Assembly: GCF_046054155.1 (NCBI RefSeq)
Contig: NZ_JBEQCT010000008.1
Span: 124,001 to 188,000, forward strand
Direction: 5' to 3'
Length of the DNA stretch: 64,000 nt
From: Celerinatantimonas yamalensis
GTDB taxonomy: Bacteria > Pseudomonadota > Gammaproteobacteria > Enterobacterales > Celerinatantimonadaceae
In this document: positions 16,973-26,835 of the stretch, piece after piece
Position numbering within the stretch: the first letter of the stretch is position 1
Layout: the number at the start of each line of letters is the position of its first letter
Made by a program: the position numbers and the translations under genes
The notes under the pieces: model-generated
Told to the model about the DNA's origin: nothing
The model's database searches: none
What the model saw: only the letters and a program-made list of their open reading frames with translations

Positions 16973-18586
16973 TTATGATGACAATTGATATTTATTCACG
17001 AGCAGGTCAAGCTCTTCAGCTTGATTCTGGAGTAAACCTGTCTCTTGAGTTGCTTTATCGAGCTCTTCGCCAGCGACATGAAGCTCATCACTCAATTGAT
17101 TCAGATTCTGACTCATCGACTCCGCCACACTCTCCTGCTGCTCGGCCGCCGCCGCTATCTGATGGTTATTATCACGTAGCTGTGAAATTGCGGCCATAAT
17201 CGATGAAAACTCATCGCCAGCTGACGCAGAGGTTTGCATGGTTTGATGCGCAGCACTTAAACTTTGCTGGGTCATCACAACCGCTTGCTCTGATTGCAAT
17301 TGTAGCTGATTTATCATCTTCTCAATGTCTTGAGTTGCGCTTTGAGTGCGAGCCGCGAGATGACGAACTTCATCAGCGACCACGGCGAAACCTCGACCCA
17401 CGGAACCTGCCCGAGCCGCCTCAATCGCGGCATTGAGCGCTAAAAGATTGGTTTGCTCAGAAATACTGTTAATCGTTCCAACAATACTGCGAATGGACTC
17501 GACTTGATGTTGCACATTCGTCACAGAATTTGCACATGATTCGAGTTCTTGGCATAGGGTACGCACCTGCTGAAGACTCTGTTCAATACGCTGATGCCCT
17601 TGATGGGCTCGCTCATCAGTAGTCGTTGCTTGGTTCGATGCAACACTCGCATGATGTACCACATCACGAATGCTAATAACCATTTCTTCCGTTGAGCGGC
17701 TTAGCTGAGTCAGATAATCAAGCTGTTCACTCAATAACGAATGGGTTTTATTAACACTTTTTTGAGTCTGCGCTGAGCTATTTGCCACTTGGTTGGTTAA
17801 CGTCATCTGTTGCCCAATCATCTGAATCTGCTGAGATTGGCAATGATTTAAAGCCACAGCTAAATGAGCAAATTCATCTTGCCCTTTTAGATGCACGACT
17901 TGACTCATTTCCCCTTTGGCCATATTCACCATCGATTGTTTAAGATAATGAATTCGAACGCGAATATATTTTGAAAAAATCAGCATCATCATCAAAATAA
18001 CCATGCCACAAACAATCACGGTTCCCGTCAATTCCCCTTCGACGCTACCAATAAGCGCATGAGCTTCACCCAGATACGTTCCAGCCACTAACACCGCCTG
18101 ACCCACCCCCAATGGATACAAATAAGAAGCTTTTAGTTCAATTTGGCTTGAACCAGGCAGGTTATAATAATAATGGATCAAACGTGCAACACCATCACGA
18201 CTGACATCACTGACAGCCTGTTGCAATGTTCCCCCTTCCGTCAGCTTAATGATCGGCAATTGCCCGCCTTCAAGTGAAGGCTTAACTGGATAATCGAGCA
18301 ATACATTGTTACCACCTTGAATTAAAAACAGATAACCGTCATTATCTTTTCCCCAACGCGCTGCATAGATCAATTCACGCAGCCGCGCTTTATCATGAGG
18401 GTACAAGCGCGCGACTTCCCCGAAGGATGTGACCTGATCAACGAGCTGTTGTTGCTGCATTTTCACAACGTTTGTTTTTATCAGTTGTGATGCCAGCCAA
18501 TTGCCTCCCATCAAGAACAACACGATCAGAAAGCATAATGCACTTATCGAGTGTGCCAGTCGAAAACGGCCCAAAAACTGAGTCAT
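16973..18586 (-). CDS. Methyl-accepting chemotaxis protein with single Cache domain
   Basis: 537-aa chemoreceptor. Membrane segment 1 at about 14-35 and segment 2 at about 188-210. The periplasmic part has the sCache_2 signature ARWGKDNDGYLFLI followed by LDYPVKPSLEGGQL and a GVAR...YLYPLGVG stretch, a fold that binds small organic acids or similar ligands. HAMP follows, then the kinase-control tip EQTNLLALNAAIEAARAG and GRGFAVVADEVRHLAARTQ. Single gene with its own upstream AT-rich promoter region. The ligand is not predictable from sequence. Confidence 0.93.
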   Translation of the reverse strand: MTQFLGRFRLAHSISALCFLIVLFLMGGNWLASQLIKTNVVKMQQQQLVDQVTSFGEVARLYPHDKARLRELIYAARWGKDNDGYLFLIQGGNNVLLDYPVKPSLEGGQLPIIKLTEGGTLQQAVSDVSRDGVARLIHYYYNLPGSSQIELKASYLYPLGVGQAVLVAGTYLGEAHALIGSVEGELTGTVIVCGMVILMMMLIFSKYIRVRIHYLKQSMVNMAKGEMSQVVHLKGQDEFAHLAVALNHCQSQQIQMIGQQMTLTNQVANSSAQTQKSVNKTHSLLSEQLDYLTQLSRSTEEMVISIRDVVHHASVASNQATTTDERAHQGHQRIEQSLQQVRTLCQELESCANSVTNVQHQVESIRSIVGTINSISEQTNLLALNAAIEAARAGSVGRGFAVVADEVRHLAARTQSATQDIEKMINQLQLQSEQAVVMTQQSLSAAHQTMQTSASAGDEFSSIMAAISQLRDNNHQIAAAAEQQESVAESMSQNLNQLSDELHVAGEELDKATQETGLLQNQAEELDLLVNKYQLSS

Positions 18587-18957
18587 TTCAGTCCCTATAT
18601 AGAAAATGAGTATGGATAAACCTCAGCGATACAATCGTTGAGGGATAAAATAGCAAAGGATGATCTTAGATAGACTTTAAAAAGTCAAATACAAGGAGTT
18701 TGTAAAAAAAATAAACAAAATATTGTATATTTCCAATTTTAAAAATAACTATTTGATAGATATTATTTTTATATATTAAAATGGAAACTTAATAAGTTTA
18801 TTGTGTGGTTTTTTTAAGACACTTATTTTTGTAATTTCATGATTTTTCATAAAAAATAAATGTAAATTCGAATAAATATATCATTACTCGAATTCACGCT
18901 TCTCTGCAATACAATTGTGCTTGTCAAATTGATAACATCAGCACAGCCTGAAGTACA
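18587..18957. other. AT-rich intergenic region, 371 bp
   Basis: Very AT-rich between about 18690 and 18890. It must hold the promoter of the sCache receptor gene and the end of the MFS message. No ORF with an RBS, no repeat recognised. Confidence 0.5.
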
Positions 18958-20154
18958 TCACATCCGCGAAGAATCTAATTGGCGGCTACGTCTAACAATC
19001 ATGTAGCGGGTGATTAACGCAGCCATCAACACCAATACTGCAGCATATACGTAAATAGAAGCTAACCCTGAGTACGATATAGCCAGGCCTGCTAGCGGGC
19101 CTGCAATAGCTAACGATAGATCAAAAAAAGCGGAATAAGTGCCAAGTGCTGAGCCCTGATTTTGTGCGGGTACTCGCTTCACAGCTTCTACACCAAGACT
19201 TGGGAATATCAGCGAAAAACCACTCCCCGTTAAAAAAGCCCCAACAACAGCAGCCCAAACATTAGGAGCAAAACCGATTAAAAATAACCCAATGGTTTCA
19301 ATGACCAATGATGATAACGCCACTCGCAGCCCACCATAGCGATTCATGGATTGGCCAAATAGTAATCGCATACCAATGAACCCGATACTAAATAACGTTA
19401 ATGTATAGGCCGCCCCCAACCAATGATTGGCAGCAAAATAAAGAGTAATAAACACCGTTACGACCGAAAATCCAACCGATGCACAGGCTAACCCTAAACC
19501 AAATGGCCACACCCGCCCCAGCACATCATGAAACGCAATTTTTTGCCCAGCAAAAACATCGACCGACTTACGCCCGTAAGCACCGATAAATGCAATAATC
19601 GCAATCGTCGTGATGACCCAACTTAGCCCACCCAATTGCCAGTGGCTATTGAGCCACACCCCAAGCGGTGCACCGATAGCAATCGCCCCATAAGTTGCAA
19701 TACCATTCCATGAGATCACCTGTGCCATATGCTGTGAACCCACCAGATTTGCGCCCCAAAGCATTGCCCCAGTACTAGTAAAACTTTCTCCCCAACCAAG
19801 CAATAATCGCCCCACCAATATTATGCTTAAGGCTAGCCATGGGGTCGACTTAAAATAAAAACCAGCGCCGTAAAATAGACCACTCAACGCACAGCAAGCA
19901 AGACCGATCACAACCACTTTGTTGGCGCCTATCATATCGGCATAGCGGCCGGCTTGCGGCCGAGTAAATAAAGTTGCAATCGACTGCGCACTGACCACAA
20001 ACCCAGCCATTACAGGACTAAAACCTAATGTGTGATAAACAAATGACGGTAAAACAGCCAGAGGCAGAGCCACGGATAAGTAACAAACAAAGGTAAACAC
20101 AACCACCGAAAAAATAGGGAGCAGTGGCACGGGGGAACGACCAGTTGAGTACAT
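18958..20154 (-). CDS. MFS transporter, YhhS family
   Basis: About 398-aa inner-membrane exporter/permease with 12 hydrophobic segments. Resembles E. coli YhhS in YLSVALPLAVLPSFV, FTRPQAGRYADMIGANKVV, ILVGRLLLGWGESFTSTGAM, VISWNGIATYGAIAIGAPLG, LGRVWPFGLGLACASVGF and the late NQGSALGTYSAFFDLSLAI...GPLAGL. Substrate unknown. The frame is open to 20211 but I prefer ATG 20154, which places the first membrane segment as in the family; neither start has a good Shine-Dalgarno. Confidence 0.85.
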   Translation of the reverse strand: MYSTGRSPVPLLPIFSVVVFTFVCYLSVALPLAVLPSFVYHTLGFSPVMAGFVVSAQSIATLFTRPQAGRYADMIGANKVVVIGLACCALSGLFYGAGFYFKSTPWLALSIILVGRLLLGWGESFTSTGAMLWGANLVGSQHMAQVISWNGIATYGAIAIGAPLGVWLNSHWQLGGLSWVITTIAIIAFIGAYGRKSVDVFAGQKIAFHDVLGRVWPFGLGLACASVGFSVVTVFITLYFAANHWLGAAYTLTLFSIGFIGMRLLFGQSMNRYGGLRVALSSLVIETIGLFLIGFAPNVWAAVVGAFLTGSGFSLIFPSLGVEAVKRVPAQNQGSALGTYSAFFDLSLAIAGPLAGLAISYSGLASIYVYAAVLVLMAALITRYMIVRRSRQLDSSRM

Positions 20155-20211
20155 AACACAAAATCTAAAAAGTAAGTTATAGCATGATATTACGCCTGTC
20201 CACGGCCTCAT

Positions 20212-20771
20212 GCTATCGCGCTATTATTAATACGGTCCATCGCACCTAGACGATTCTAATCGAGCAAAGAATGTCATTTGGATCATCGATTGATGAATTG
20301 ACCAATCATTTATTTTTTACAATTATATCTATGCCTGTCTAACGACTAAACGGGCACAAAAATGATCTCATGCAATGCCTCTATATTCACATCTCGTTTA
20401 TGATGAAGGACTTAATGAGTGATATTGAGTGTTGAAGCAGCTATTGGATTGATAGCTCAAGATATGAAAACAAATCGCTCCGACTCTTGCAAACATCATG
20501 GTTTAGAGCATTGAATTCACATGCCGTATTTATGGCAAAAGCTAATACATCACAGTCCCTCAATCGCTAAGCGCACGTTATTTATCGCCACCAAACATTC
20601 AGTACATAAAACAAACAAGGTCAATTTCGCTCTTTTATCTTTGCGACAATGAGTGCCTTATACTCAATACCTTAGTATGTTGTATTGGCGGTCTAATCGG
20701 CTCATTGAGCATTGCTGTTTAGCTCATACAGAGCTGTATTGACCTCCTAGTTTGAAAACAAAGGAGTAGGA
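20212..20771. other. Intergenic region, 560 bp
   Basis: Between the divergent MFS and UbiD-like genes. I find no ORF with RBS, no tRNA and no repeat. AAGGAG at 20761-20766 is the RBS of the next gene. The length leaves room for a regulated promoter but no operator stands out. Confidence 0.45.
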
Positions 20772-22232
20772 ATGAAAAGATTAAAAGATCTCCGCGAATA
20801 TATTGACGCACTCAACCAGCTCAATGATATTGTCGACATTACGCGTGAAGTAGACGCTTACTTAGAGATGGCCGCGATTACTCGCCGCAGTTACGATCTA
20901 ATCTCACCCGCACCCATTTTTAGCCATGTCAAAGGTGCTGATCCCGGTTTACGCGCCATGGGCGCTCCCGCATCCTTAAGCTCATATCCGGGTTATCCAG
21001 CAGCGCGGGTGGCGTTATCAATCGGTCTAGACGCGAGTGCAAGTTGGACCGATATTGTCCAAAGTTTGGCAAAATCTAAACACAATTCGCCTATTGCACC
21101 AAAAATTGTTGACTCAGCGCCATGTAAACAAAATATTTTGCATGGCGAAAACGCCAACTTAGACCGCTTTCCAATCCCATTTTTACATCAAGAAGATGGC
21201 GGTAAATATTGTAATACATGGGGAACCATCGTCGCCCGAACACCTGATGGGAAATGGACAAACTGGTCAATTGCCCGCATCCAAAAAATTGATGCCCAGC
21301 ATATGACAGGGCTTATCTTATTACCTCAACATATCGCAATGGTGTGGGAACAATGGCGTGCAATCGGCCAACCGATGCCTTATGCCTTAGTCCAAGGTTG
21401 TGAACCCGCATTGCCAATTGTTTCATCCATGCCATTGGCAGATTGGGTGGATGAAGCGGATTATTTAGGCGGTCATTTCGGCGAAGCAATTGAAGTTGTA
21501 CGCTGTGAAACAATTGATTTAGAAGTCCCCGCCAGCGCCGAAATCGTTATCGAAGGACATATTTCCACAGAGCGCGATGCCGTCGAAGGCCCATTTGGCG
21601 AATACGCCGGTTATGCAGTTAAAGAGACCAGTATGCAACCCATCTATCATGTGGAATGTATCACCTATCGGGATAATGCAATCTGGCCATTTGTGCCGGA
21701 AGGTCGCCCTGTTGATGAATTTCACACGGCAATTGGGGTCGCAATGAGCGCAGAGATCTTAGACAGTCTGCGCCAAGCAAATATTCCGGTCACTATGGTA
21801 TGGTCACCTTTAGAAACCGCAGTTCATTGGTTATATATCACTGTTCCAGCCAATTGGCGTGAACAATTACCCAATACCACCAGTTTGGAACTTACCGAAC
21901 AAATTGCGAAGCGTATTTGGAACACCAAATATGGACCTAATTGTCCGATGATCTTCGTACTCGATGATGATATTGACCCCACCGATAGCAAAGACTTTTT
22001 ATGGGCATTAGCAACGCGCATGCACCCAACTAGTCGCCGAATTGAAAGTGTCGGTCCTATTTTACCGCTGCTAGCCTGCTACAAAGAAGAAGAACTTCAC
22101 GCCCATCAAGCCACCCGTGTTGCACATGACTGCTTACAACTGGCCCCAGATAATGGTCGCCTAGCACACAGCTCCTTTAGCGGTGCCTACCCACTTGATC
22201 TACAAAAGAAAGTCATTGATAACTGGCAATAA
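20772..22232 (+). CDS. UbiD family (prenylated-FMN) decarboxylase
   Basis: 486-aa member of the UbiD/Fdc1 family, which reversibly decarboxylates aromatic, heteroaromatic or unsaturated acids using prenyl-FMN. Seen: LREYIDALNQLNDIVDITREVD at the N-terminus, AARVALSIGLD, the cofactor region NTWGTIVARTPDGKWTNWSIARIQ, and the catalytic block STERDAVEGPFGEYAGY, which holds the Glu-Arg-Glu elements. The sequence looks closer to Fdc/AroY-like clades than to ubiquinone UbiD. No ubiX or ubiD-associated gene is next to it, so prFMN must come from elsewhere. RBS AAGGAG. Substrate unknown. Confidence 0.85.
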   Translation: MKRLKDLREYIDALNQLNDIVDITREVDAYLEMAAITRRSYDLISPAPIFSHVKGADPGLRAMGAPASLSSYPGYPAARVALSIGLDASASWTDIVQSLAKSKHNSPIAPKIVDSAPCKQNILHGENANLDRFPIPFLHQEDGGKYCNTWGTIVARTPDGKWTNWSIARIQKIDAQHMTGLILLPQHIAMVWEQWRAIGQPMPYALVQGCEPALPIVSSMPLADWVDEADYLGGHFGEAIEVVRCETIDLEVPASAEIVIEGHISTERDAVEGPFGEYAGYAVKETSMQPIYHVECITYRDNAIWPFVPEGRPVDEFHTAIGVAMSAEILDSLRQANIPVTMVWSPLETAVHWLYITVPANWREQLPNTTSLELTEQIAKRIWNTKYGPNCPMIFVLDDDIDPTDSKDFLWALATRMHPTSRRIESVGPILPLLACYKEEELHAHQATRVAHDCLQLAPDNGRLAHSSFSGAYPLDLQKKVIDNWQ

Positions 22233-22289
22233 TCGATATGGATCTGCACGGACAAATTCAATCCACCATCAACTCTAGCAATAGGAGGG

Positions 22290-22826
22290 ATGGTGATTGA
22301 CCCATTAACGGATATGAGGAAAATGAGTGTATCATTAGTAAAAATCGAACAGGATTCGCGATATATATTGGAGAATTTATTTGTCTATTATATATACGAC
22401 ATGTCAGAATTTATGGGTTGGAGCCCAGACCAACAGGGTCAGTACACATTCAACCATGAAAGTTTGACCCCTTACTGGCAAGAACGCGATCATATCCCGT
22501 ATTTCATCCACGTTGATAACGAGTTGGCAGGTTTTGCCCTTATTCGTCACTATCCTGCCAACCCAGCCGTGTTTGATATTGAGCAATTTTTTGTCTTACG
22601 CAAATTCAAGGGCAATGGCGTAGGTAAAAAGGCGCTATCGCTGGTTGTCGGCAAGCATCCAGGAACATGGCAAATTCGTGTATTAAAAGAAAATAAGGCT
22701 GCTTTAAAATTCTGGGAAGCCGCACTGACAGCCATCGTCGGAGCAAAATTTGAGATCACGCTGGATATTGATATTGATTTACAAATGCACTTTTTGCGTT
22801 TTGATAGCCCTCTCATCTCGCATTAA
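22290..22826 (+). CDS. GNAT family N-acetyltransferase
   Basis: Small acetyl-CoA-dependent transferase of up to 178 aa. The acetyl-CoA loop is visible as LRKFKGNGVGKKALSLV (Q/RxxGxG/A type) followed by the WQIRVLKENKAALKFWE motif of the last helix. The start is uncertain: ATG 22290 is too close to the AGGAGG at 22283-22288, GTG 22293 fits it better, and ATG 22314 or 22323 match where the family usually begins. Lies 57 bp after the UbiD-like gene and may be cotranscribed. Substrate unknown. Confidence 0.85.
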   Translation: MVIDPLTDMRKMSVSLVKIEQDSRYILENLFVYYIYDMSEFMGWSPDQQGQYTFNHESLTPYWQERDHIPYFIHVDNELAGFALIRHYPANPAVFDIEQFFVLRKFKGNGVGKKALSLVVGKHPGTWQIRVLKENKAALKFWEAALTAIVGAKFEITLDIDIDLQMHFLRFDSPLISH

Positions 22827-22846
22827 GCAAGAATGAAGTACCGTTC

Positions 22847-22888
22847 TCACACACCATCGACTTACAAATTTTAGTCAATGGTGTGTGA
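22847..22888. terminator. 15-bp inverted repeat between convergent genes
   Basis: TCACACACCATCGAC at 22847-22861 pairs with GTCAATGGTGTGTGA at 22874-22888 (one mismatch, 12-nt loop). Position between two convergent genes fits a bidirectional terminator, although T runs are missing. Confidence 0.6.
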
Positions 22889-22991
22889 ACAGTCGCTAAC
22901 CGGATGGCACACAATTAGTAAACAAACTTTTCCAAAACTCCATTTCTAATGGCATACGAGCTCCTCTTTTTATGCATTAGTTACTTATCTG

Positions 22992-23627
22992 TTAAGGCTT
23001 TAAAAGCGCTAATTTCACACCAAAGCTCATTAATATTGTTCCGGCTATCATATTTAACCATTTTTTAGTCTTAGGTCTATCCATCACATTTTTAACACTG
23101 GATAAACATAGCACCATCAAAGAAAACCATACGAAATTAATTGTCGCATGAGCGCTAACCAACATATAGGCGTTTACTGGGCTATCATTAACGGTTAAAA
23201 ATTGAGGGAAAGCAGCAAGATAGAACATCGAAACTTTCGGGTTAAGCATATTGGTTAAAAAACCTTCCATATAAGCGTCACGCATGGATAATGATATAGA
23301 CGAAGATACACCGCAAGGCCTCGCTACTGCCTCACTTGTTTTAGCAACACAGATAAACGCTTTCACCCCCAACCCAATTAAATAAACAGCACCTAGAAGT
23401 TTTAAGGCAGTAAACGCCTCTGCACAATGAAGAATAAAGACCGAAATACCAAATATAGATAACGTGCCATGAACATAAAATGCAGTCACAAATCCCCAAA
23501 CATTGGCAAATCCAGCTTTACGCCCTGAGGTCGATACCGTTTTAGCGATAAGAAATCCATTCGGTCCTGGAGATATCACGAGTAAAGCCGCAACGGCGAT
23601 AAACGTCAGCAAGTAATGAAATTCCAT
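22992..23627 (-). CDS. LysE/RhtB family amino-acid exporter
   Basis: 211-aa membrane protein with six predicted hydrophobic segments. The N-terminal block LLVISPGPNGFLIAKTVSTSGRKAGF corresponds to the SPGPxxxxxxxxxxxxGxxxG signature of RhtB/LysE proteins, and FLTNMLNPKVSMFYLAAFPQFL is the typical N-x-x-N-P-K loop. Probably exports an amino acid or related metabolite. Single gene; substrate unknown. Confidence 0.9.
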   Translation of the reverse strand: MEFHYLLTFIAVAALLVISPGPNGFLIAKTVSTSGRKAGFANVWGFVTAFYVHGTLSIFGISVFILHCAEAFTALKLLGAVYLIGLGVKAFICVAKTSEAVARPCGVSSSISLSMRDAYMEGFLTNMLNPKVSMFYLAAFPQFLTVNDSPVNAYMLVSAHATINFVWFSLMVLCLSSVKNVMDRPKTKKWLNMIAGTILMSFGVKLALLKP

Positions 23628-23820
23628 GTCAATAACTTCCTCTCAGTTCAAATCATAATCAACAGGCAGCGAATATCTGGAGTTGTCAAAGCCGCCCATC
23701 ATAATTAAAAGTAAAATAGCGACGCTTACATTTAAGATTATCCGTGCGCCGCTATCCAATAAACACACCCTAAGCTATGAAATAGCCGAAGCATCATAAA
23801 AGGCTGGCCTGTAAGCGCAG

Positions 23821-24468
23821 TTAGCGCGGTTCACCCGCTTCATCTTCTGTCACAATGTCAGTTTCGATGCTGGCCTGCGCGAACCATTGCTGAATCGCAG
23901 GGCTATTTAATACCGTGTGTTGATAAGTTTTAGCCGCCTCTGAAAGTGGAATTTGATAGGTCGCAAACCGAAGGGCCAATGGCGCATACATTGCGTCAAC
24001 TATTGACCATCGGCCAAATAACCATTGCCCAGGATAGATGGCCATTTGCTCGCTCCACATCGAATCAACACGGGCAATTTCAGTGAGCACTTGGTCGCTT
24101 AACTCAACTTGTCGACTTGCTCGGCAGTTCATCGGTAACTGTTGGCGAATAGCAAAAAAGCCCGAATGCATCTCACAGCTTAATGCTCTGGCCTTTGCTC
24201 GTTCACTGAGGCCTGTTGGCCATGCGTTGCCATCAAGCTTAGACTCATTGATATACTCAAGTATGGCTAACGAATCCCAAACTGTTGTATCGCCATCGAC
24301 TAACGTCGGGACCTTCGCTGCAGGCGTTTTATCGTGCAATGCTTGGTAGAAGGCATCCGTGCCAAGCTTTAGTTTTTCAATCGTGACATCAATATTAAAT
24401 TGGGCAAATATCAACCATGCCCGCAATGACCAGCTCGAATAATTTTGGTTACCAATATAAAGTTGCAT
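23821..24468 (-). CDS. Glutathione S-transferase family protein
   Basis: 215 aa. N-terminal thioredoxin-like domain with NQNYSSWSLRAWL (Ser in the usual catalytic position) and the glutathione-binding KVPTLVDGDTTVWDSLAILEYI, which contains the cis-Pro and the ES/DS motif. An all-helical C-terminal domain with WLFGRWSIVDAMYAPLALR follows. Probably conjugates or reduces electrophiles with glutathione; real substrate unknown. Divergent from a LysR gene 114 bp away, the common arrangement for a regulator and its target. Confidence 0.9.
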   Translation of the reverse strand: MQLYIGNQNYSSWSLRAWLIFAQFNIDVTIEKLKLGTDAFYQALHDKTPAAKVPTLVDGDTTVWDSLAILEYINESKLDGNAWPTGLSERAKARALSCEMHSGFFAIRQQLPMNCRASRQVELSDQVLTEIARVDSMWSEQMAIYPGQWLFGRWSIVDAMYAPLALRFATYQIPLSEAAKTYQHTVLNSPAIQQWFAQASIETDIVTEDEAGEPR

Positions 24469-24513
24469 GATGCTATCTCACTGTGATCAGGAAAACTCAA
24501 GAGTAAGGCATTG

Positions 24514-24536
24514 CTATCTATGCCACTAGCAGATAG
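24514..24536. promoter_or_regulatory. LysR-type operator between GST and lysR genes
   Basis: CTATCT-N11-AGATAG, a perfect dyad that contains the T-N11-A core recognised by LysR-type regulators, located between the two divergent start codons. Confidence 0.5.
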
Positions 24537-24582
24537 TTTTAATAGAACCTATTCAAAATTTTAATCGATCGTTGTTGTTATT

Positions 24583-25455
24583 ATGGATATTGATGCACTA
24601 CGCAGCTTTCTTGCCTTTGTCGAAACAGGCAGCTTTACGCGCGCAGCGAAACAGATCTCACGGACTCAATCGGCATTAAGCGCTCAGATGCGCAAATTAG
24701 AAGGTGAAATAGGGTCAACGCTATTTGAAAAAGAGGGCCGCCATCTCGTCCTTAGTGAAGCAGGCGTACGCCTGTCTAGTTTTGCAACCGAGCTCGTCAA
24801 CCATCATGATCACGCCCTCGGTCAGCTAAGAAAGTTTCAAGGGAAAAATCCGCTGCGATTAGGCTGCCCTGAAGATTATAACGAGACTATTCTGCCCACC
24901 ATTATCCAAGCCCTAAAGCAGTCTGAACCCACCTGCTCTATCCAGATCTATAACGAACCAAGCATTATGTTGAAGCAAAAACTCGATGAAGGGGTGCTAG
25001 ATGGCGCTATCTTAACGCGTACTCCCGGCCGCGAAGAAGGCTACTATCTATGCTCAGATCATGGCGTTTGGATCGCCGCAGCCGATGAAATAATTCCTCT
25101 AAAGGGCCCGCTCACGTTAGCGTTGTTTCAAAGTGATTGCCAATATCATGCGGCCGCTATTGATGGGCTGACCAAGCGCGGGATCCGTTATCAATTGTTG
25201 GCTTGTTGCAATAGCGCTTCGGCGCAGCGCGCATTGGTCAAGCAAGGGCTTGCCATAGGCGCTATGGGAAAACTCAGCGTCAGCGAAGATTTAACCGTAC
25301 TCTCGGATATGCCACCACTCCCTAAAGTCGATATTGTGTTAAGTGTTGGCGCAAAACCACATCCGCTTTTGAATCTCCAGTTTTTGAATCGATTAGCGCC
25401 GCTATTTGGCTCGCAAAAACTAGATGAACAAGTAAGTTTCACTCAAAACAGATGA
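24583..25455 (+). CDS. LysR family transcriptional regulator
   Basis: 290 aa. N-terminal winged HTH MDIDALRSFLAFVETGSFTRAAKQISRTQSALSAQ split over residues 1-35 with FEKEGRHLVLSEAG closing the wing; effector-binding domain from about residue 90 (LRLGCPEDY...). The HTH wording and ligand-domain opening are like the LrhA/YafC-type subgroup. Likely controls the divergent GST gene through the dyad at 24514-24536. Confidence 0.9.
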   Translation: MDIDALRSFLAFVETGSFTRAAKQISRTQSALSAQMRKLEGEIGSTLFEKEGRHLVLSEAGVRLSSFATELVNHHDHALGQLRKFQGKNPLRLGCPEDYNETILPTIIQALKQSEPTCSIQIYNEPSIMLKQKLDEGVLDGAILTRTPGREEGYYLCSDHGVWIAAADEIIPLKGPLTLALFQSDCQYHAAAIDGLTKRGIRYQLLACCNSASAQRALVKQGLAIGAMGKLSVSEDLTVLSDMPPLPKVDIVLSVGAKPHPLLNLQFLNRLAPLFGSQKLDEQVSFTQNR

Positions 25456-25671
25456 GCAACGGCTTACCATAAGTTCATGACAAAGGCATATTAACCTGAC
25501 TGCTTACACGGCTGTCATGAACCAATCCATAATACCTATGCATTCAGGCTAACTTTGACGAACAGACGACGATTTCGTCAGCAGTGACTCAAGCCGTTAT
25601 ATTTTGCGAAAAAATGAATGGTATAAATGAAGGATGAGCGACAATTTTAGAAGATATTATGTTTCTAAAAT

Positions 25672-25746
<75 letters not shown>

Positions 25747-25875
25747 TCAGGGCAATTGTCAAGTAACCAAGATGCGCGACTCAACAAGTGGCAAGCATTA
25801 TAGCAAGAATATCCCCTAGCGCTAGAGGAGACCTGCTAATTTTTATGTTTTTTCAACTGATTAGTCAATTTTTAG

Positions 25876-26769
25876 TCAGGCGCGTGGATGGTTTTCATCA
25901 TAAACCTGTTTTAAGCGCTCATTAGCAACATGCGTATAGATTTGTGTCGTTGATAAGTCGCTATGCCCAAGCAGTAACTGCACCACGCGCAAATCAGCAC
26001 CATGGTTCAATAAATGCGTGGCAAACGCATGGCGAAGCGTATGCGGTGAAAGATGTTTTTCAATCCCTGCGCGCAGGGCATAGGCTTTGATACGGTGCCA
26101 GAATGTCTGCCGAGTCATCTGCACCCCGCGCCGACTCGGAAAAACCACATCAGATTCTTGCTTGAGTAATAGACCGCGCGCTTGGCGAAAATAGCGATCT
26201 AACCAATACTCAGCCTCTTCGCCCATCGGCACCAACCGCTCTTTTCCCCCTTTGCCTTGTACTCGAACCACACCTTGACGCAAACTAACTTCGTCCATCG
26301 ACAGCGACACGAGCTCGGTTACCCTCAGCCCTGTAGCATACAATAACTCCAACATTGCGCGATCACGCAGCTCAATGGGCTCATTGAGGTCAGGTTGATC
26401 CAACAACTCGCAAACATCCTCTTCCGAGAGGATTGAGGGGAGATTTTTTTCCGGTTTAGGCGCATGCAACAACGCACTGGGATCATCGCGACGCACCGCT
26501 TGGGCATAAAGATAGCGATAAAAACGTCGTACTGCAGAAAGCTGACGCGCCGCACTGCTAGTCTTTTGGCCTTGCGCCTGACACCAACTGATAAATTCTT
26601 GCAAATTTTGCACATTCGCTTGAGCAATAGGAACACCTAGTTGATTCATAAAAAGATCCAATTTATTCAGGTCATTTCGATATGAGATCAAGGTATTTTC
26701 AGCCAGCCCTTGTTCAAGCCACAAAGTATCAAGGAACTGTTCAATATAAGAATCAATAGAATGTGTCAC
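25876..26769 (-). CDS. xerD: Tyrosine recombinase XerD
   Basis: Site-specific recombinase that with XerC resolves chromosome dimers at dif at the division septum, controlled by FtsK. 297 aa. N-terminal SAM-like core-binding domain (residues 5-90, IDSYIEQFLDTLWLEQGLAENTL). Catalytic domain with Arg in LYATGLRVTELVSL, Lys in the GKGGKERLVPM hairpin, HTLRHAFATHLL, HSDLSTTQIYTHV with the Tyr nucleophile. FldB lies divergently as in E. coli. This is a core gene, not an island integrase. Confidence 0.96.
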   Translation of the reverse strand: MTHSIDSYIEQFLDTLWLEQGLAENTLISYRNDLNKLDLFMNQLGVPIAQANVQNLQEFISWCQAQGQKTSSAARQLSAVRRFYRYLYAQAVRRDDPSALLHAPKPEKNLPSILSEEDVCELLDQPDLNEPIELRDRAMLELLYATGLRVTELVSLSMDEVSLRQGVVRVQGKGGKERLVPMGEEAEYWLDRYFRQARGLLLKQESDVVFPSRRGVQMTRQTFWHRIKAYALRAGIEKHLSPHTLRHAFATHLLNHGADLRVVQLLLGHSDLSTTQIYTHVANERLKQVYDENHPRA

Positions 26770-26835
26770 GTGGTGCTTTGGCCTCCCAGCCGATTTTGAT
26801 AAACTTAGCTTAAATTTTACGGTAGAGAACAGTTC

